This document shows positions 24,547-35,674 of a DNA stretch of 64,000 nt, in pieces (position 1 is the stretch's first letter; each line of letters opens with the position of its first letter). The stretch lies in assembly GCA_027625915.1 (NCBI GenBank), contig JANTQA010000015.1, forward strand, positions 11,189,001 to 11,253,000, in the 5' to 3' direction. Both the position numbers and the translations under genes were made by a program. Below the pieces are notes generated by a model that did not search any database, was not told the origin of the DNA, and saw nothing but the letters and a program-made list of their open reading frames with translations. The DNA is from Anaeramoeba flamelloides. Lineage: Eukaryota > Metamonada > Anaeramoebidae.

Positions 24547-24717
24547 AAATTTTCATTCAGCTTTCCAAAAAAAGATTTTAAATTGTGTTGTAAAATTTCC
24601 AATTTTTAATACTGTAAAAACCAGTTTAAATTATTAATTTCCTCTTTTCAGAATTGGGATCTTCATAATTTAAATTAATTCTATGATAAATTTTTTAGGA
24701 AAGCTGAATGAAAATTT
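24547..24717. mobile_element. Small TIR element (MITE family J)
   Basis: Exact 20-base inverted repeat AAATTTTCATTCAGCTTTCC at 24547-24566, with its complement at 24698-24717, enclosing ~130 AT-rich bases. No second copy was noticed in the window. Target duplication is unclear. Confidence 0.65.
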
Positions 24718-25666
24718 TGATCTCTATATTTTAGAATTAACAGTAGTGTAAAAACTTTTAAGTTTTTTCTCTTTTTTGAATATTTTTTTTTTGCCTTGTT
24801 TTCTTTTGTTTTTGGTGATTTTTTTTTGTTCAGTGTCTTCGACAATTATTTTTGTTATCAGTCAATTTTTTGTGCTACTCTAAATTTATTTGAACACTCA
24901 TGTATATTTTCACAACCCAAAAGGAATTTAATAATTCCTTTATTGAGGCTTAATATTTTTTCTTTTGTCAGCTTGAATTATGGTTATTGCTCGGCTTTGA
25001 AAAAAAAAGTAAAACGAAAGTTTAGTGTAAAAAAAAACAAAAACGAGTTCTGGTAACCTTTTCAATTTGGAGAACACAATAAGTTCTAAAATTAATTGGG
25101 AAATGTTTTTTTGTTCGAAGAACTTTCAATCGTTCAAAATTGTTAGTTTTGGATATAAATCCTATTTCTTTTTTGAAAAGATTGTTGATCCAATCGATCT
25201 TGTTAAAATTTTCAAGTTTGGCTGTTTTTTTATAAACTTTCCAGATAAAAAACCTTGTGTTCTTTCAAACTGATAAATTTACCTTGAAAATGTTCGAAAA
25301 TGGAAATTGTCTTTTGAAAAAATCACTCAACTTTCATTTAAAAGACGTAGAGTTTAGTTCGTTGGTTTAAGTATATTTGAAGATTATTTAGAATCTATCT
25401 GGAGTAATTGGCAAAAAATAACTTTTTGAAATTTTACGATTATTTCTTTTCACAGGTTTGTTCCAATTTTGATTTAGTCTGATTTGTAATTCATTAAATG
25501 TGTAATATTGTGTTTTGAAAAGTGATAAACATTTGAATGATTTTCATTTGTTGATAGTGGGGAAAAAATGTTTTAATAAGACAACTAGAAGGTTTTGTAC
25601 TTATTGAAAGCCAAAATTTCGGTAAATTTCATATATCAATAAAGAGTTTTGACCTATTTGATGCCT
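24718..25666. other. Intergenic, nothing firm
   Basis: Two adjacent plus-strand frames (24796-25056 and 25067-25273) were considered but show no motif. The second starts without ATG. No other feature. Confidence 0.4.
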
Positions 25667-25747
25667 GCTAATGTGGCCGAGTGGTTAAGGCGCTGGATTT
25701 AAGTCCCAGTGGAAGTATCCGCGCAGGTTCGAGTCCTGTCATTAGCA
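25667..25747 (+). tRNA. tRNA-Leu(UAA)
   Basis: 81 bases. The 7-bp acceptor stem is fully paired (GCTAATG 25667-25673 with CATTAGC 25740-25746), with discriminator A at 25747. D-arm/A box is TGGCCGAGTGG at 25674. Anticodon TAA is at 25700-25702, with T before and G after it. It has a long class II variable arm, then T-loop/B box GGTTCGAGTCC at 25726-25736. The anticodon stem closes with an A-C mismatch (25697/25705). No intron and no encoded CCA. It decodes UUA, a common Leu codon in these AT-rich genes. Confidence 0.96.
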
Positions 25748-25752
25748 ATTAC

Positions 25753-25759
25753 TTTTTTT
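25753..25759 (+). terminator. RNA polymerase III terminator
   Basis: Run of seven T beginning five bases after the tRNA discriminator base, the standard Pol III stop. Confidence 0.85.
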
Positions 25760-25915
25760 ATTCGAATACCATAAACCATCTTTCAATATTTTAAATCTTT
25801 TTTATGAAAAGCCTTCCAAAGTTTTGGTGAATAAAAAAAATAAAAAAAAATTATTTTTTTTTAACAATCAAACCACTAAAAAATAAACAAAAAATCTATA
25901 TTAAATTAAAAAATT

Positions 25916-26010
25916 TCAACCAGTATCACTTAATGATCCCTGATTTTCTCCAAATTTATAAACGAACACCTTACCATCTTGCAACCCAGCTAAAATAAAT
26001 CTTACTTCAT
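25916..26010 (-). CDS. Probable terminal exon of a WD40-like protein
   Basis: After a CAG acceptor at 26011-26013 the minus strand reads D-E-V-R-F-I-L-A-G-L-Q-D-G-K-V-F-V-Y-K-F-G-E-N-Q then six more residues and TGA. That is the classic last half-blade of a WD40 propeller (F-I-L-A-G-L-Q-D-G-x-V-x-V-Y). Its G+C is higher than its surroundings. Upstream minus-strand frames at 26539-26814 contain a second WD-like stretch (L-I-Y-V-S-T-K-G-N-I-Q-I). The intervening exons could not be connected, so the gene may be multi-exon or decayed. Confidence 0.45.
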
Positions 26011-26538
26011 CTGATATACAAAGTATATATATTTTTTTTTCTTAAATTTAAAGTTTTCACAATTTTTAAATTATATAGCCATCTAAACTATTTTCCAGTC
26101 AAAGGGGCCCAGTTTTAAGATACAAAATACATATATTTAAAGAGGTTGCATGGATATTAGAAAAAAAATTTGATTTTGGAAATTTTCAAAATTATAATCA
26201 TTTTTTACATTTTTACTTTTTTTTTTTTCAGATTTTTTTTTTAACACCTAATTCAGTTGCAAAATTTTTTTTTATTACACAAGATCGATACCCATACTGG
26301 TAAAAATGTGTTATTCTAAGGTTATTGATAAAGTAAAAATGATTGTAGAGAAATCATTTTGATTCCTATCGAGATTTTATTTGGATCTTCAAAATGAGAG
26401 CTAAATACACATTGCTATTTTTTTAAATTGGATCCGAAGAATTTGAGTTTTTCAATTTTTAAGAAAATTTATTGATTAATTAGTTTTCGTTCAGACATAT
26501 ATCAGCAATTCATTGATGTTTATTATTCAACTTATTTC

Positions 26539-27060
26539 TTATTTTTTTCTCCAAAGGTCAAATATATAAAATAATTGATATTTGAAAAAAATGTTTGGGC
26601 ACCTTTGACTGAAACAGAGTTTAATTTGTATATTTCCCTTTGTTGAGACATATATCAAAGATTGTCTGTCTTGTGTTAAAATCCAACAAGAAAATTTATG
26701 GACTGAGTTAGTAATTGGGCACAATTCAATGCTAAAGGTATATACATGTATTTTGCCATTATAAATAGAGTATTTGTTTAATTTATAACAAATATTCTTT
26801 AAAAATACAAACAAACACCGACTTTAAAATCTGTATTGCTTAAAAAGAAATATTTATAGGTAATCATATTTATTGCTTAATTTGCCATATTTTAAACAAT
26901 TTTATACTATTCACACAAAAATGATTGATCCAATTGTAAACAACGGATAAGTATACTTACAAAAAGAACTTATTTTGCAAAATAACACATATGACTTAGA
27001 ATCCGGGGATAACGTACTCTTTGCCCAAATCTTAAAATTAATTCATAATCAAAAAATAGC
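26539..27060 (-). pseudogene. WD-like coding remnants or unresolved exons
   Basis: Minus frame 26539-26814 contains G-K-I-H-V-Y-T-F and, later, T-Q-D-R-Q-S-L-I-Y-V-S-T-K-G-N-I-Q-I, a plausible WD blade. A further minus stretch near 26950-27040 reads F-K-I-W-A-K-S-T-L-S-P-D-S-K-S before a GTAAGT. The plus strand of the same DNA also gives protein-like stretches (E-S-G-D-N-V-L-F-A-Q-I-L-K-L-I at ~27000-27043) broken by stops. Strand and intactness cannot be settled by eye. Confidence 0.25.
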
Positions 27061-28121
27061 AATATTTAGTAGAGCTAAGTTGTTTGTTTAAATGATTGGG
27101 AAGATCAAGTTAATAGAACCAGAAAGAAGGTAAAGATAAAAAATGTTATCATTGATCAAGTTTACCACCCACTCCAAAAATAAATTTTATTCACCATTTC
27201 TCATTTTATTTTTTTTTAGACTCATATTTCGCTTTAGTACAGAGAGGTTTGCACACACCCAATGATAAACAAAAACGTGGGTGCTCACATCTTTCAAGAA
27301 CTGTAAATGTAACCTAAAATTTCATAATCCATTTTTAGAAAAAGAAAAGTCCTCTAGTCAACCCGAAATACCTAAAGTATTACAACTTCAAGACTCATTA
27401 TTTCTTCACTGTCATTTAAAAAGAACCAATAGATGCCTTTTACTTCTTAAATTGTTTTATTTATTGCTAAAACAATAGCTAATTTTAGTACATTATCACC
27501 GGACTCAAATCACATTTTAAAAATTTTTTTGAAATTTATTTCTTTAATTTTCAACAATAAGTCCCATTCCATTCACTCCTCATCAAATTATAAAACTTTT
27601 GCTTTAAAACTGATCAGCTTAAAAATTTTTTTACGAGAAAAAAAATTACATACTGCAAAGTTGGTATTTTTGAAAAAAATATGTTTGAAAAACGTAAAGC
27701 CTTCATTTAAAAATTGAAGGAATGCTTTATTGAACAAAATACCCAAAAGAAAAAAAAAATAAAACAGTACTGACATTGTAACGTAAGACATATACAAAAA
27801 TTGAAAATAAAATAATCATTTTAAAAAATTCAAAAAAAAAAATTTACTATTATGTACTCAAAAATGTTAAACATTTCAAATTAAAAAAAATTTTGATCAA
27901 TTTTCCAAATTTTAATTTTTCATTTATAAAGTAATATCTTATAGATATTAATTTTATACCTCTCATGTTAAATTTATTTATTTTTCAATTATAACTAATT
28001 ATTATTTTTTTTGGAATAGTTACAAAACATTAAATAATCAAGATAAATAACAGTATTACAAAAAAAAAAAAAAAAAAAACACCCAATAAATACATTAATA
28101 TTAAAAAAAAAATTATTTTAA
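27061..28121. other. Intergenic or relict
   Basis: A plus frame at 27281-27478 ends with H-C-H-L-K-R-T-N-R-C-L-L, faintly like the R-N-K-R-C-L motif of GINS subunit PSF1, but it has no ATG start and no surrounding match. After 27480 only AT-rich sequence and A-runs (28059-28079). Confidence 0.3.
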
Positions 28122-28316
28122 AGTCAGTTCCACTTTTACGACACAAACTTTCAAGGAAATTTAAGTCATGGAGAAAATTCAATTTAAAGTACATTTTTTC
28201 TCTCTTTTTTTTTAACAGAAATTATTACAAGAATTTTAATTTTGAGCTTTAATTTGATATTCTTTTGTGCCTTAAATCACCTTGAAAGTTTGTGTCTTAA
28301 AAATGGAACTGACTGT
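28122..28316. mobile_element. MITE family A, copy 2
   Basis: Palindromic element with ends AGTCAGTTCCACTTTTACGA and, inverted, TTAAAAATGGAACTGACTGT. It has an internal inverted block around an A/T-rich centre. No coding capacity. Confidence 0.88.
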
Positions 28317-29900
28317 GGTAAAATAAATTTTTAATAAATTTAAATATTTTTATTACAAAGAATGAAGCTATTGAAAGTCTCTCATATCCTTTAGTTTCTT
28401 TATTATTAAAAGTTTTGATTTACTGTAAACTTCAAAAAAAGATACAATTGACAAACAATCCAATAAAATTGATAACTTAATATAAGAAAAAAAATTTCTA
28501 TTTAACTTAAAATTATTTATGAATCTTAAATTAAAAAACAAATTCTACAATAAAATTGAATTTATCGTTACTATGTTAGATTTTATGAAATGTGTCCTTT
28601 CTATTTAACAAATGATTTATTAATTGCCCAATAATTATGCGAATTGTTCAGTTTATCAGATCATTGTGAACAAACCAATCAATGGTTTCTATTATTTTTA
28701 TTACACAATAGAAAATATATTACACAACATTATTTTTTCATTATACAGCCACTTTTTCTTTTACACAAACCAATTACACTTTAACACAACTATTCAAATA
28801 TCTTCAGTTGTTCCAAGCCCACTATTAAAATTTACAAAACATATAGATTGACTATCTCGTATAAAATCTGTTTTATCTGTTGATTACCATTCAATAAAAG
28901 TCCTATTTTTGATCCTAAAACATTTAAAAAAAAAAAAATCAAAATAAATTTTTAAAAAAAAATATTATTTTTTTTCATTGATATATTTGTAAGTTTTTTT
29001 TAACATGGATTTTTAAAAATTTAACTAATTTGGTCAATAGTTTGAGTCAGATTAATAATTAATTTTTTATAATGATTTGTTAAATTTTTGACTTTTTAAA
29101 ATCTAGATATAAAATAAAAAATATTATTTAATAAGAGGCCAAATATCAAAAACCATTTTCCAAGACCTGGATTAATTTATATTGAACAATTGGTTTTTAC
29201 TAAGATTTTTTTCAAATTTTTACTAATTACAAAATTCAAAAAAACAATCTTCATTTCAAAAATTATTCTATTATTTTTAAATAATATTTAAAAATTATTA
29301 TAATTTTTTTTAATTCAGACTGATTATTTTGTTTATTAAAAAAGTTTTTTTTTGATTCAATTCCAATGTAATAAATGAAATTATTTTACAATTTTTTTAT
29401 AAGTATTTTTTATTACTTAAATAAATTTTTTTGAAAATTATTCATAATAAACTGTTAATTTTGGCCTAAAGAAATGAATTTCATTTTTATCTTGACAATA
29501 TCGATTAAAAATTTAAATAAAAAAAAATTAAAATTTCTCAGTTATTTATTTTTATATTTGTTTTCTTATCATCAAATTAACAACTTTATTTGATAGTTAT
29601 TATTAATCAATCAATGTATTGAGTTTTGAATTACTATTATTGTTCTCAAATTTCCTATTTAAAAAAATACAAATATAATTAAAAATCTTGAAAGAAAATT
29701 GTAAAAATGAATAATTATTGCCCCCCGCCAACACAAAGAAAAATAAAAAACCATAACTACTTTATCTTCGAACTATTTTGACTTATTATTATATATAAAA
29801 TCTGGATTAAAGATTAAAAAGTCAATAAATATATTAATATTCCAATATTATTTTAAATCTTTTATAATAAATATAATTAAATTAAAGCAAATCCGCAGCG

Positions 29901-29944
<44 letters not shown>

Positions 29945-30276
29945 TATATATGTGTATGTGTATATATGTGTATGTGTATGTATACGAAAAGTTTTACTTT
30001 AAATATAATTTTTCCTTACATAATTTATTTTTATTATCAGCAACAATGACTTCTATCTACCCCCTTCAATTAAATCTTCCAAATCTCGACAAAAAATTGG
30101 GTTTAATTTTATTTGTAACAATATGTATCTACCAAGTAAAAAAAAGTAACCCCCACTAAATCTCTTATCAAAGAAACAATTAAATTAAATAATTTCAAAT
30201 CTTAGAAATCACAGAAATCCAAAAACTTCTATTTTTAAACAATTTCAAAATTTAGTATTTTTCATATGAATCTGTC
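28317..30276. other. Intergenic with (AT)n tract
   Basis: No gene recognised. An (AT)n microsatellite lies at 29903-29941, followed by a TATG/TGTATG-rich stretch to ~29985. A C-run (CCCCCCGCC) lies near 29721. The short frames at 28624 and 29950 have no recognisable content. Confidence 0.5.
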
Positions 30277-31048
30277 AAATATTCCCGAAAATACTCGAAA
30301 ATCGAAAATACCCAAAAATTTTTTAACAACGAAAAAACTCGTTTTAAACAACTTCTAAAAAATCCGAGTGTCAATATACTCAGTTTAACGGTAAATTTGT
30401 AATTTTATTGTGGAAAAAAATTTTTCTGATGAAAATATCAACCTTCAAAAAATTTAAATTTTAGGGAATGGTATTCAACCCATTTTGTGTAAAAGGTGTT
30501 GTTATCTTAGATGACTATAACATTTTGATCATTTCGAAATGGTATTAATGAAATGAGAGAACATGTGCTTGTTAAGAAAATTTCTAATTGTGTATCATTA
30601 CCCATAATTTTGTAATCTTAAAGACGATGTAAAAATAACTGAATAATAACTAATTGTACTATACATACCCATATCCTACTCAAGGTATAACAAGCAAAAC
30701 CTTTTTTTAACTTCCCATTCCTTAAAAGAAATTGGTTTAACCAAAACATACAAACACACACCATAACACAATCGAACAAAACCCATAACAAACACAAGCA
30801 TACCCATTTACTTACCCTAATAAGTACCAAAACTTACTTAAATATAATCAAAAGGTAACAAAAACTTTAGAGTAGATTTAAAATAGAAAATTCAAAAAAA
30901 AATATTTTGTCTGAAAGTAAAATTGTTGTTTTACTGTTAAACTGAGTATATTTACACTATGTTTTCTTCCAAGTTTCCCATAACGTGTTTTTATGTGATT
31001 AAAAATTTTTCGGGTATTTTCGATTTTCGTGTATTTTCGGGAATATTT
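30277..31048. mobile_element. TIR element family I (~770 bp)
   Basis: The left end AAATATTCCCGAAAATACTC and the inverted right end AAATATTCCCGAAAATACAC match. The match continues for ~45 bases with one or two differences, through CGAAAATCGAAAATACCC. A second inverted pair, CTCAGTTTAACGGTAAA near 30380 and TTTACTGTTAAACTGAG near 30930, lies inside. The interior is non-coding; a 70-codon minus frame at 30618-30830 is low complexity. Family unknown. Confidence 0.7.
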
Positions 31049-32526
31049 CAAAAACCCTTTTCATATCACCTGTATAACTATTTTAAAATTATTTAAATAA
31101 TAAAGTGCATAATTAACTTATTAAACTAAAAAAAAAAAGTTTAATCAAAATTTGAGTTTTGTGTTTGCTTTTTTAAAAAGTAAAGCAATTATTCTGAACT
31201 CTTTTGAACTTTTGGAATCAAAGACCCTCGAATAACCTTCGTGTTTCATTTTTTTTTTATTTTAAAGTTTGATTTTTCAAAGTAAGTAAACCAATTAAAA
31301 GAATTACAAAATTATTTTTTTTTAAATAAATTTTTTTTTTAATTTTCTAAATTTTTCCAAACATTTTTAAAGATTAGGCCTCATAGAATTTGGTACTTTT
31401 TCAAATGTTTTGTTATGTCTTTAAGTTAATTTTAGAAATGAATTTTGATTTTTTTATCTTTTTTTACTTTTTATAAATTTTCTTTAATTGCACCTTGATC
31501 GATATAAATAAATATATAAATATTTTGTTGTATTTTCTCGGAAAATATGAAATAAAAATTCTAACACAAATCTTGTATATATTTTGATATCAATCAAAAT
31601 CCACTTAAAAACGAAATCAAAAATGATTTTAGACCATATTTCACATTTAATTGACTGTTTATGTTCAAATACTTGTTAAGTGTGAATTTCGATTTTCTAT
31701 TTTTTTTTTTGTTAAAGCTTTTTTTGGAAAATAAACCTGATATTTAATATAAACTATTTTTCAAAAATTTTGACTCACTTTATAATGTTTATGGAAGCTG
31801 TTTGGAGGGTTTATTACAGTATTCTTAACAAAAAAATATTTTCAAATTGTTCGATTAGAATCATTTTTTCTAATTTTGCAAATTTTAGTTTTGCTTCTTC
31901 AAATTTTGGTTTTTTTTTGTTTTTTATTTTTCTTTTTCTTTTTCTTTTTTTGTTCTTTTTTATTTGTTTTTTCAAAAAAGATCATTTGGAAAAAAAAAGA
32001 TCTTCAAAAAGACCAATAATCACTATGAAAATTGTGACTCTGTAGTGTCTTTGGAAATGAATTTAATTATTCATAAAAAATCTTGTTGTTCAACTTTTTT
32101 TCAGAGAAAGTTCAGTAATAAAAAATCCAAAATGCTCATTTCAAAAATTGTGACTATCTTTTTTTTAGTTTTTAGTTTTATTTTATTTTTTTAATTTTTA
32201 ATATACCAGGCTATTATATATTTAGAATGACTTAAAAGTGAAACTGACTGTATATTATTAATTGTTCTTGAATTCTAAATGATATTTTTTTTTTTTCAAT
32301 TTATTATTTCAGGTGAGTCACAATTTTTGAAAAAGAGTTTATTTGGTTCTGCATTGTAACTCCAAAGATAGAGAAATGATTAATAGAATTATTGAAATAA
32401 TTTAATATTGAAAAAAAATATTCGGAAATAAAAAACTTATCATATTTTGTAGTTTATATTAAGAAAAATAAAACCAAGACAACTCAATTATATTTGCCAA
32501 TAAGTCTATTCTCTACATTCTTCTTC

Positions 32527-32557
<31 letters not shown>

Positions 32558-33068
32558 TTTCTTTTAATACCAATCCCCATTTAGTACAAACTATTTAATG
32601 TTCAAAAATTTTCCAAAAAAAAAATGTAATTTTTATTTCTCAATGTGCCTTCCCATATAAAAGATAAAATAGTTTATTATTTGATAAATTTCTCAAGTCA
32701 TACTAGAGCCAAATATTTTAAATTGTTAAAAATGATTCTGATTTTAAAATGTAATAATTAAAATCAAAATCAAAATTTCATTTTCCTTTAGTTTCTTGAT
32801 TAATTTTGAAGATTTGTGATTTTTTTTTTGATTTTCTAGATTGATCAAAGGGTTAAAATTGAGAAATTGAGAATATTTAAACAATACTTCAATTAGAATG
32901 GTTAATGGTTACTCAATGATTTATATATTTATCTATAAAATGGGAGTATATTTTTTAATTTTGACTAATATTTTCAATGTATCCATAAAAATGGAATTAC
33001 ACAGTGTTTTTGAAAATTTCAGTGTTTTAGGTTTCAAAGTATTCTTAACATCAAGATTTTTGAATTTT
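31049..33068. other. Intergenic
   Basis: No gene recognised. It contains the lone MITE A end at 32229-32252 and a 28-base T run at 32527-32554. The motif GTGACTCTGTAG recurs near 32034 and 33537 and, inverted in part, near 32316, which may be scraps of another repeat. Confidence 0.45.
32229..32252. mobile_element. Solo end of MITE family A
   Basis: Only the right terminus is present (GACTTAAAAGTGAAACTGAC and TGTA). No matching left end was found within 300 bases, so it is a truncated copy. Confidence 0.6.
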
Positions 33069-33237
33069 TACGACTAATATTTGAATAATAAATGGGAAAG
33101 ATTTTGACTTCATTTTCAATTTCCTTTTTCAAACAAAGCCACAAATTACTATCTACTTGTTTGAGTACTCTATTTATAAAAAAGGAATCTAGAAAATCAA
33201 GTGAAAATTTTTCCCATTTATAATTCAAATACCAGTA
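33069..33237. mobile_element. Palindromic MITE family C, copy 2
   Basis: Same fold-back as 2891-3056. The right end AATTCAAATACCAGTA is intact and the left end (TAATATTTGAATAATAAATG) is eroded. The central TATTTATAAAAAA block is shared by both copies. Confidence 0.72.
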
Positions 33238-33660
33238 ATATTTTCAATTGATCAGAAAAATGGGATTTATTGGTTTTTGAAATATACTGGGGTTTAGGTT
33301 TGAAAGTAATATCAAGAGAATTATTTTTGCTTGTAAACGGCCGCTTCTACACATTTTTGTAACAAAAAAAAAAAAGTAAATTATCGAATACAAGGATTTT
33401 AATCAATAAAAAGGGGGACTTAGATTTTAAAGTTTAACTGGTGCAATTTTGTTAAAAAAAATACAACACGTCGTAGAAAGTAATTGTTTTACTGAATGAA
33501 ATTTGGTTTGAAATAAAGCCATTTTTCAAAAAGTGTGACTCTGTAGGATTTTAATAAACCCCCAAAAATAGGCCTTCTTAGGTTTCTGATCTATTTGAAA
33601 GATAATTTTGACAGCCTTTTGTAAAATTACTCAAATAAAAAAAACAGTAAATGAGAATAA

Positions 33661-34562
33661 TTAATTATTTTTATTTGAGCAACATTTGCATGCTTTTTGT
33701 TTACCTCTGGTTCTTAGGATACGCAAAGAACCATCTTTTCCATCGAATAATACAAGTTTAGAATTATATGAGGGTTCTATTTGGATACATATTTTTATTG
33801 TTTCAATTGCCATTAAACTTCCAATAACACCAGCCGCTGCGCCGAGTATTCCTTTGTTTTCGTCAGTTGTTTTTTTTTTCTGTTTATCTGGATACAAGCA
33901 CTTGTAACAAGGCCCGTCTTTATAATTTAAGGTTGTTATTTGTCCTTTTATCATTAACAAATTTTTTTTATTTTGATCAAAGCAGATCGAAAGTCAAAAA
34001 CAAACAAAAAGAAATTAACAAGAGAAAAATTTTTTTTTAAGAAATCTGTAACACAAAATAAAAACAAAGAAAAGAAATAAAAAAAGAGCAAAAGAAAAAT
34101 ATTACCTTCTAATAAACGAACAGATCCCAAAACAAGAGGCTTATTTAATTCAACACACGCGCGGTTTATTAAATATCTCGTATCAAAGCCATCCACACAA
34201 GAAACAATAATGTCAAAATCAGAAAAAATCTCGTGATAATTATTTTCAGACAAATATTCAGTAAATGCAACACACTCAATCTCAGAATTTATTGACTTGA
34301 CTGTTTGCAAAGCAGACTTTGCCTTGTTTAAACCTATTCTTGACTCGTTGTGTAATATTTGACGATTCAAATTGCTTTCTTCCACTTCATCATGATCAAT
34401 TATTCCTAATTTACCAACGCCACTTGTTGCAAGATAAAAAAGCACAGGGCTACCAAGCCCTCCTGCACCAATAACTAACACTTTACTATTATTCAATTTT
34501 TTTTGTCCTTCGATACCAATGATAGGAATTTGGATATTTCGATCGTACCTTGTGCTATTCAT
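33661..34562 (-). CDS. MoeB/ThiF/Uba4-type adenylyltransferase (two exons)
   Basis: Exons 34562-34106 and 33944-33661 join in phase 1 over a 161-base intron (GTAATA..AAG) to 246 residues, the size of bacterial MoeB and ThiF. N-terminal R-Y-D-R-N-I-Q-I-P-I, then the nucleotide loop G-A-G-G-L-G-S-P at 32-39, D-H-D-E-V-E-E-S-N-L-N-R-Q at 57-69, E-G-Q-I-T...G-P-C-Y-K-C with C165/C168, and a C-terminal C238-K-C-C241 set completing a Zn site. These enzymes adenylate the C-terminal Gly-Gly of sulfur-carrier proteins (MoaD, ThiS, Urm1). Unlike eukaryotic Uba4/MOCS3 it has no rhodanese domain, so sulfur transfer would need a separate protein. Which carrier it serves cannot be told here. Confidence 0.9.
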
Positions 34563-34905
34563 TTCAATTTATTTTGGATGTTTGACAATAAAAAATTATG
34601 TCTAGGATTGATTGGTTGAGAAAAAAAAATAATGAAAAAATGATTTTGGTTTTCCCTTAATTTTTGATAAAATAAAAAACTTATATTCTATCGAATAAAA
34701 GCTCCCATTCTTGTTTTTTACCAAAGAATTTCAAATAATTTTGGAGTTTTTTTATAAATTGTCTTTCTTTATAATAATCACTTCAATCAAATTTAAAAAG
34801 AAATATATTTAAGTTCTGAGGAAAGAAGTACTATTTACGAGTGAATTATTGATAAATCAGATAAAAATAAAGTGGTTCAAATAATTTTGAAGCAATAAAT
34901 ATAGT
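34563..34905. other. 5' flank of the MoeB/ThiF-type gene
   Basis: AT-rich, no feature recognised. Confidence 0.4.
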
Positions 34906-35034
34906 TAGTTCCACTTGTAAGACACAAACTTTCAAAAGAAAATTAAGGCACAAAAAAAAATCCAATTTAAAGGATAAAATTAAAATTTTGGTAATATAGT
35001 TTTCTAAAAAAAAAAATCAATAAAAAATTGTCTC
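34906..35034. mobile_element. MITE family A, truncated copy with element B at its 3' side
   Basis: Left terminus TTAGTTCCACTTGTAAGACA and part of the body are present. The copy ends in a TCTCAA (ancestral CTTAA) directly abutting element B. Confidence 0.65.
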
Positions 35035-35212
35035 AAGAGACTAGTCTCTATTATTTTTAATTGAAAAATTTTAAATAAGGATTCCTTTTCAAGAAATTTG
35101 TTTAATATTGAAAATAAACAGGTTTTTTCAAATCTAAGTAATTGGCAAAAACTTTTCTCAATCTCTATTAAATTTAGGTAAAAAAGTTTAATAGAGATTA
35201 GCCCCTTAAGGG
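35035..35212. mobile_element. TTAA-flanked MITE family B, copy 1
   Basis: Ends GAGACTAGTCTCTATT and, inverted, CTAATCTCTATTAAAC, with TTAA at the right flank and TCAA at the left. The interior AATAAGGATTCCTT...GGTTTTTTCAAATCTAAGTA is shared with the interrupted copy at 39530-40466. TTAA target sites are characteristic of piggyBac-type insertion; the family label is inference. Confidence 0.65.
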
Positions 35213-35479
35213 AGTAGTTTCAAATAAAAATAAAAGCAAATATTGAATAATGATAAAAAATTTTTTTTAAATAATTGTGTTTTGACTTATAAAATGGATG
35301 AGTTAACCCCATTTAAACAATTTATTAATTTGATTTTCTTTTTTGAAATCCAAAATTCACATGTTTCCAATATAAAGCGATAAAAAGGAAGATATTATTT
35401 TTATTAACAATTAAATTAATTTTTGAAAATGGTAAAATATATTTTACATTTTATATTGAAAAATATTGATTTAGTTACA

Positions 35480-35674
35480 TTCAGTTCCACTTTTAAGGCA
35501 TAAACTGCTATGAAATTTAAGGCTCAAAAAAATCTCAAATTAAGACACAAAATTCAGATTCTAATAAAATAAATTGTAAAAAAAAAAATTACAAATTTTG
35601 TACCTTAATTTGAGATTTTTTTTGTGTCTTAAATTTTGTTGAAAGTTTGTGCCTTAAAAGTGGAACTGACTGTA
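35480..35674. mobile_element. MITE family A, copy 3
   Basis: Full-length ~195 bp palindrome. Left end TCAGTTCCACTTTTAAGGCA, right end TGCCTTAAAAGTGGAACTGA then CTGTA. Inner block CTCAAATTAAGACACAAAAT pairs with TTGTACCTTAATTTGAG. Confidence 0.9.

Noticed and set aside
24796-25273. Two adjacent frames before the tRNA as a split gene
   Set aside because: Phe-rich, second lacks ATG, no motif and no convincing splice sites between them.
10216-27060. Reassigned stop codons (TAA/TAG read as Gln), suggested by protein-like stretches broken only by TAA
   Set aside because: Ras ends CaaX-TAA and Rab ends Cys-Cys-TAG, and the other full genes end TAA at the expected length, so both codons are real stops here.
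27281-27478. GINS subunit PSF1 fragment
   Set aside because: Only a short H-C-x-L-x-R-x-x-R-C-L resemblance, no ATG and no match in flanking sequence. Too weak to name.
30618-30830. 70-codon minus frame inside the family I element
   Set aside because: Low-complexity Cys/Val/Leu composition from CA-rich repeats, no motif. Not a transposase.
31770-32194. Two overlapping Phe/Lys-rich plus frames
   Set aside because: Composition follows T- and A-runs, with no motif or gene-like codon pattern.
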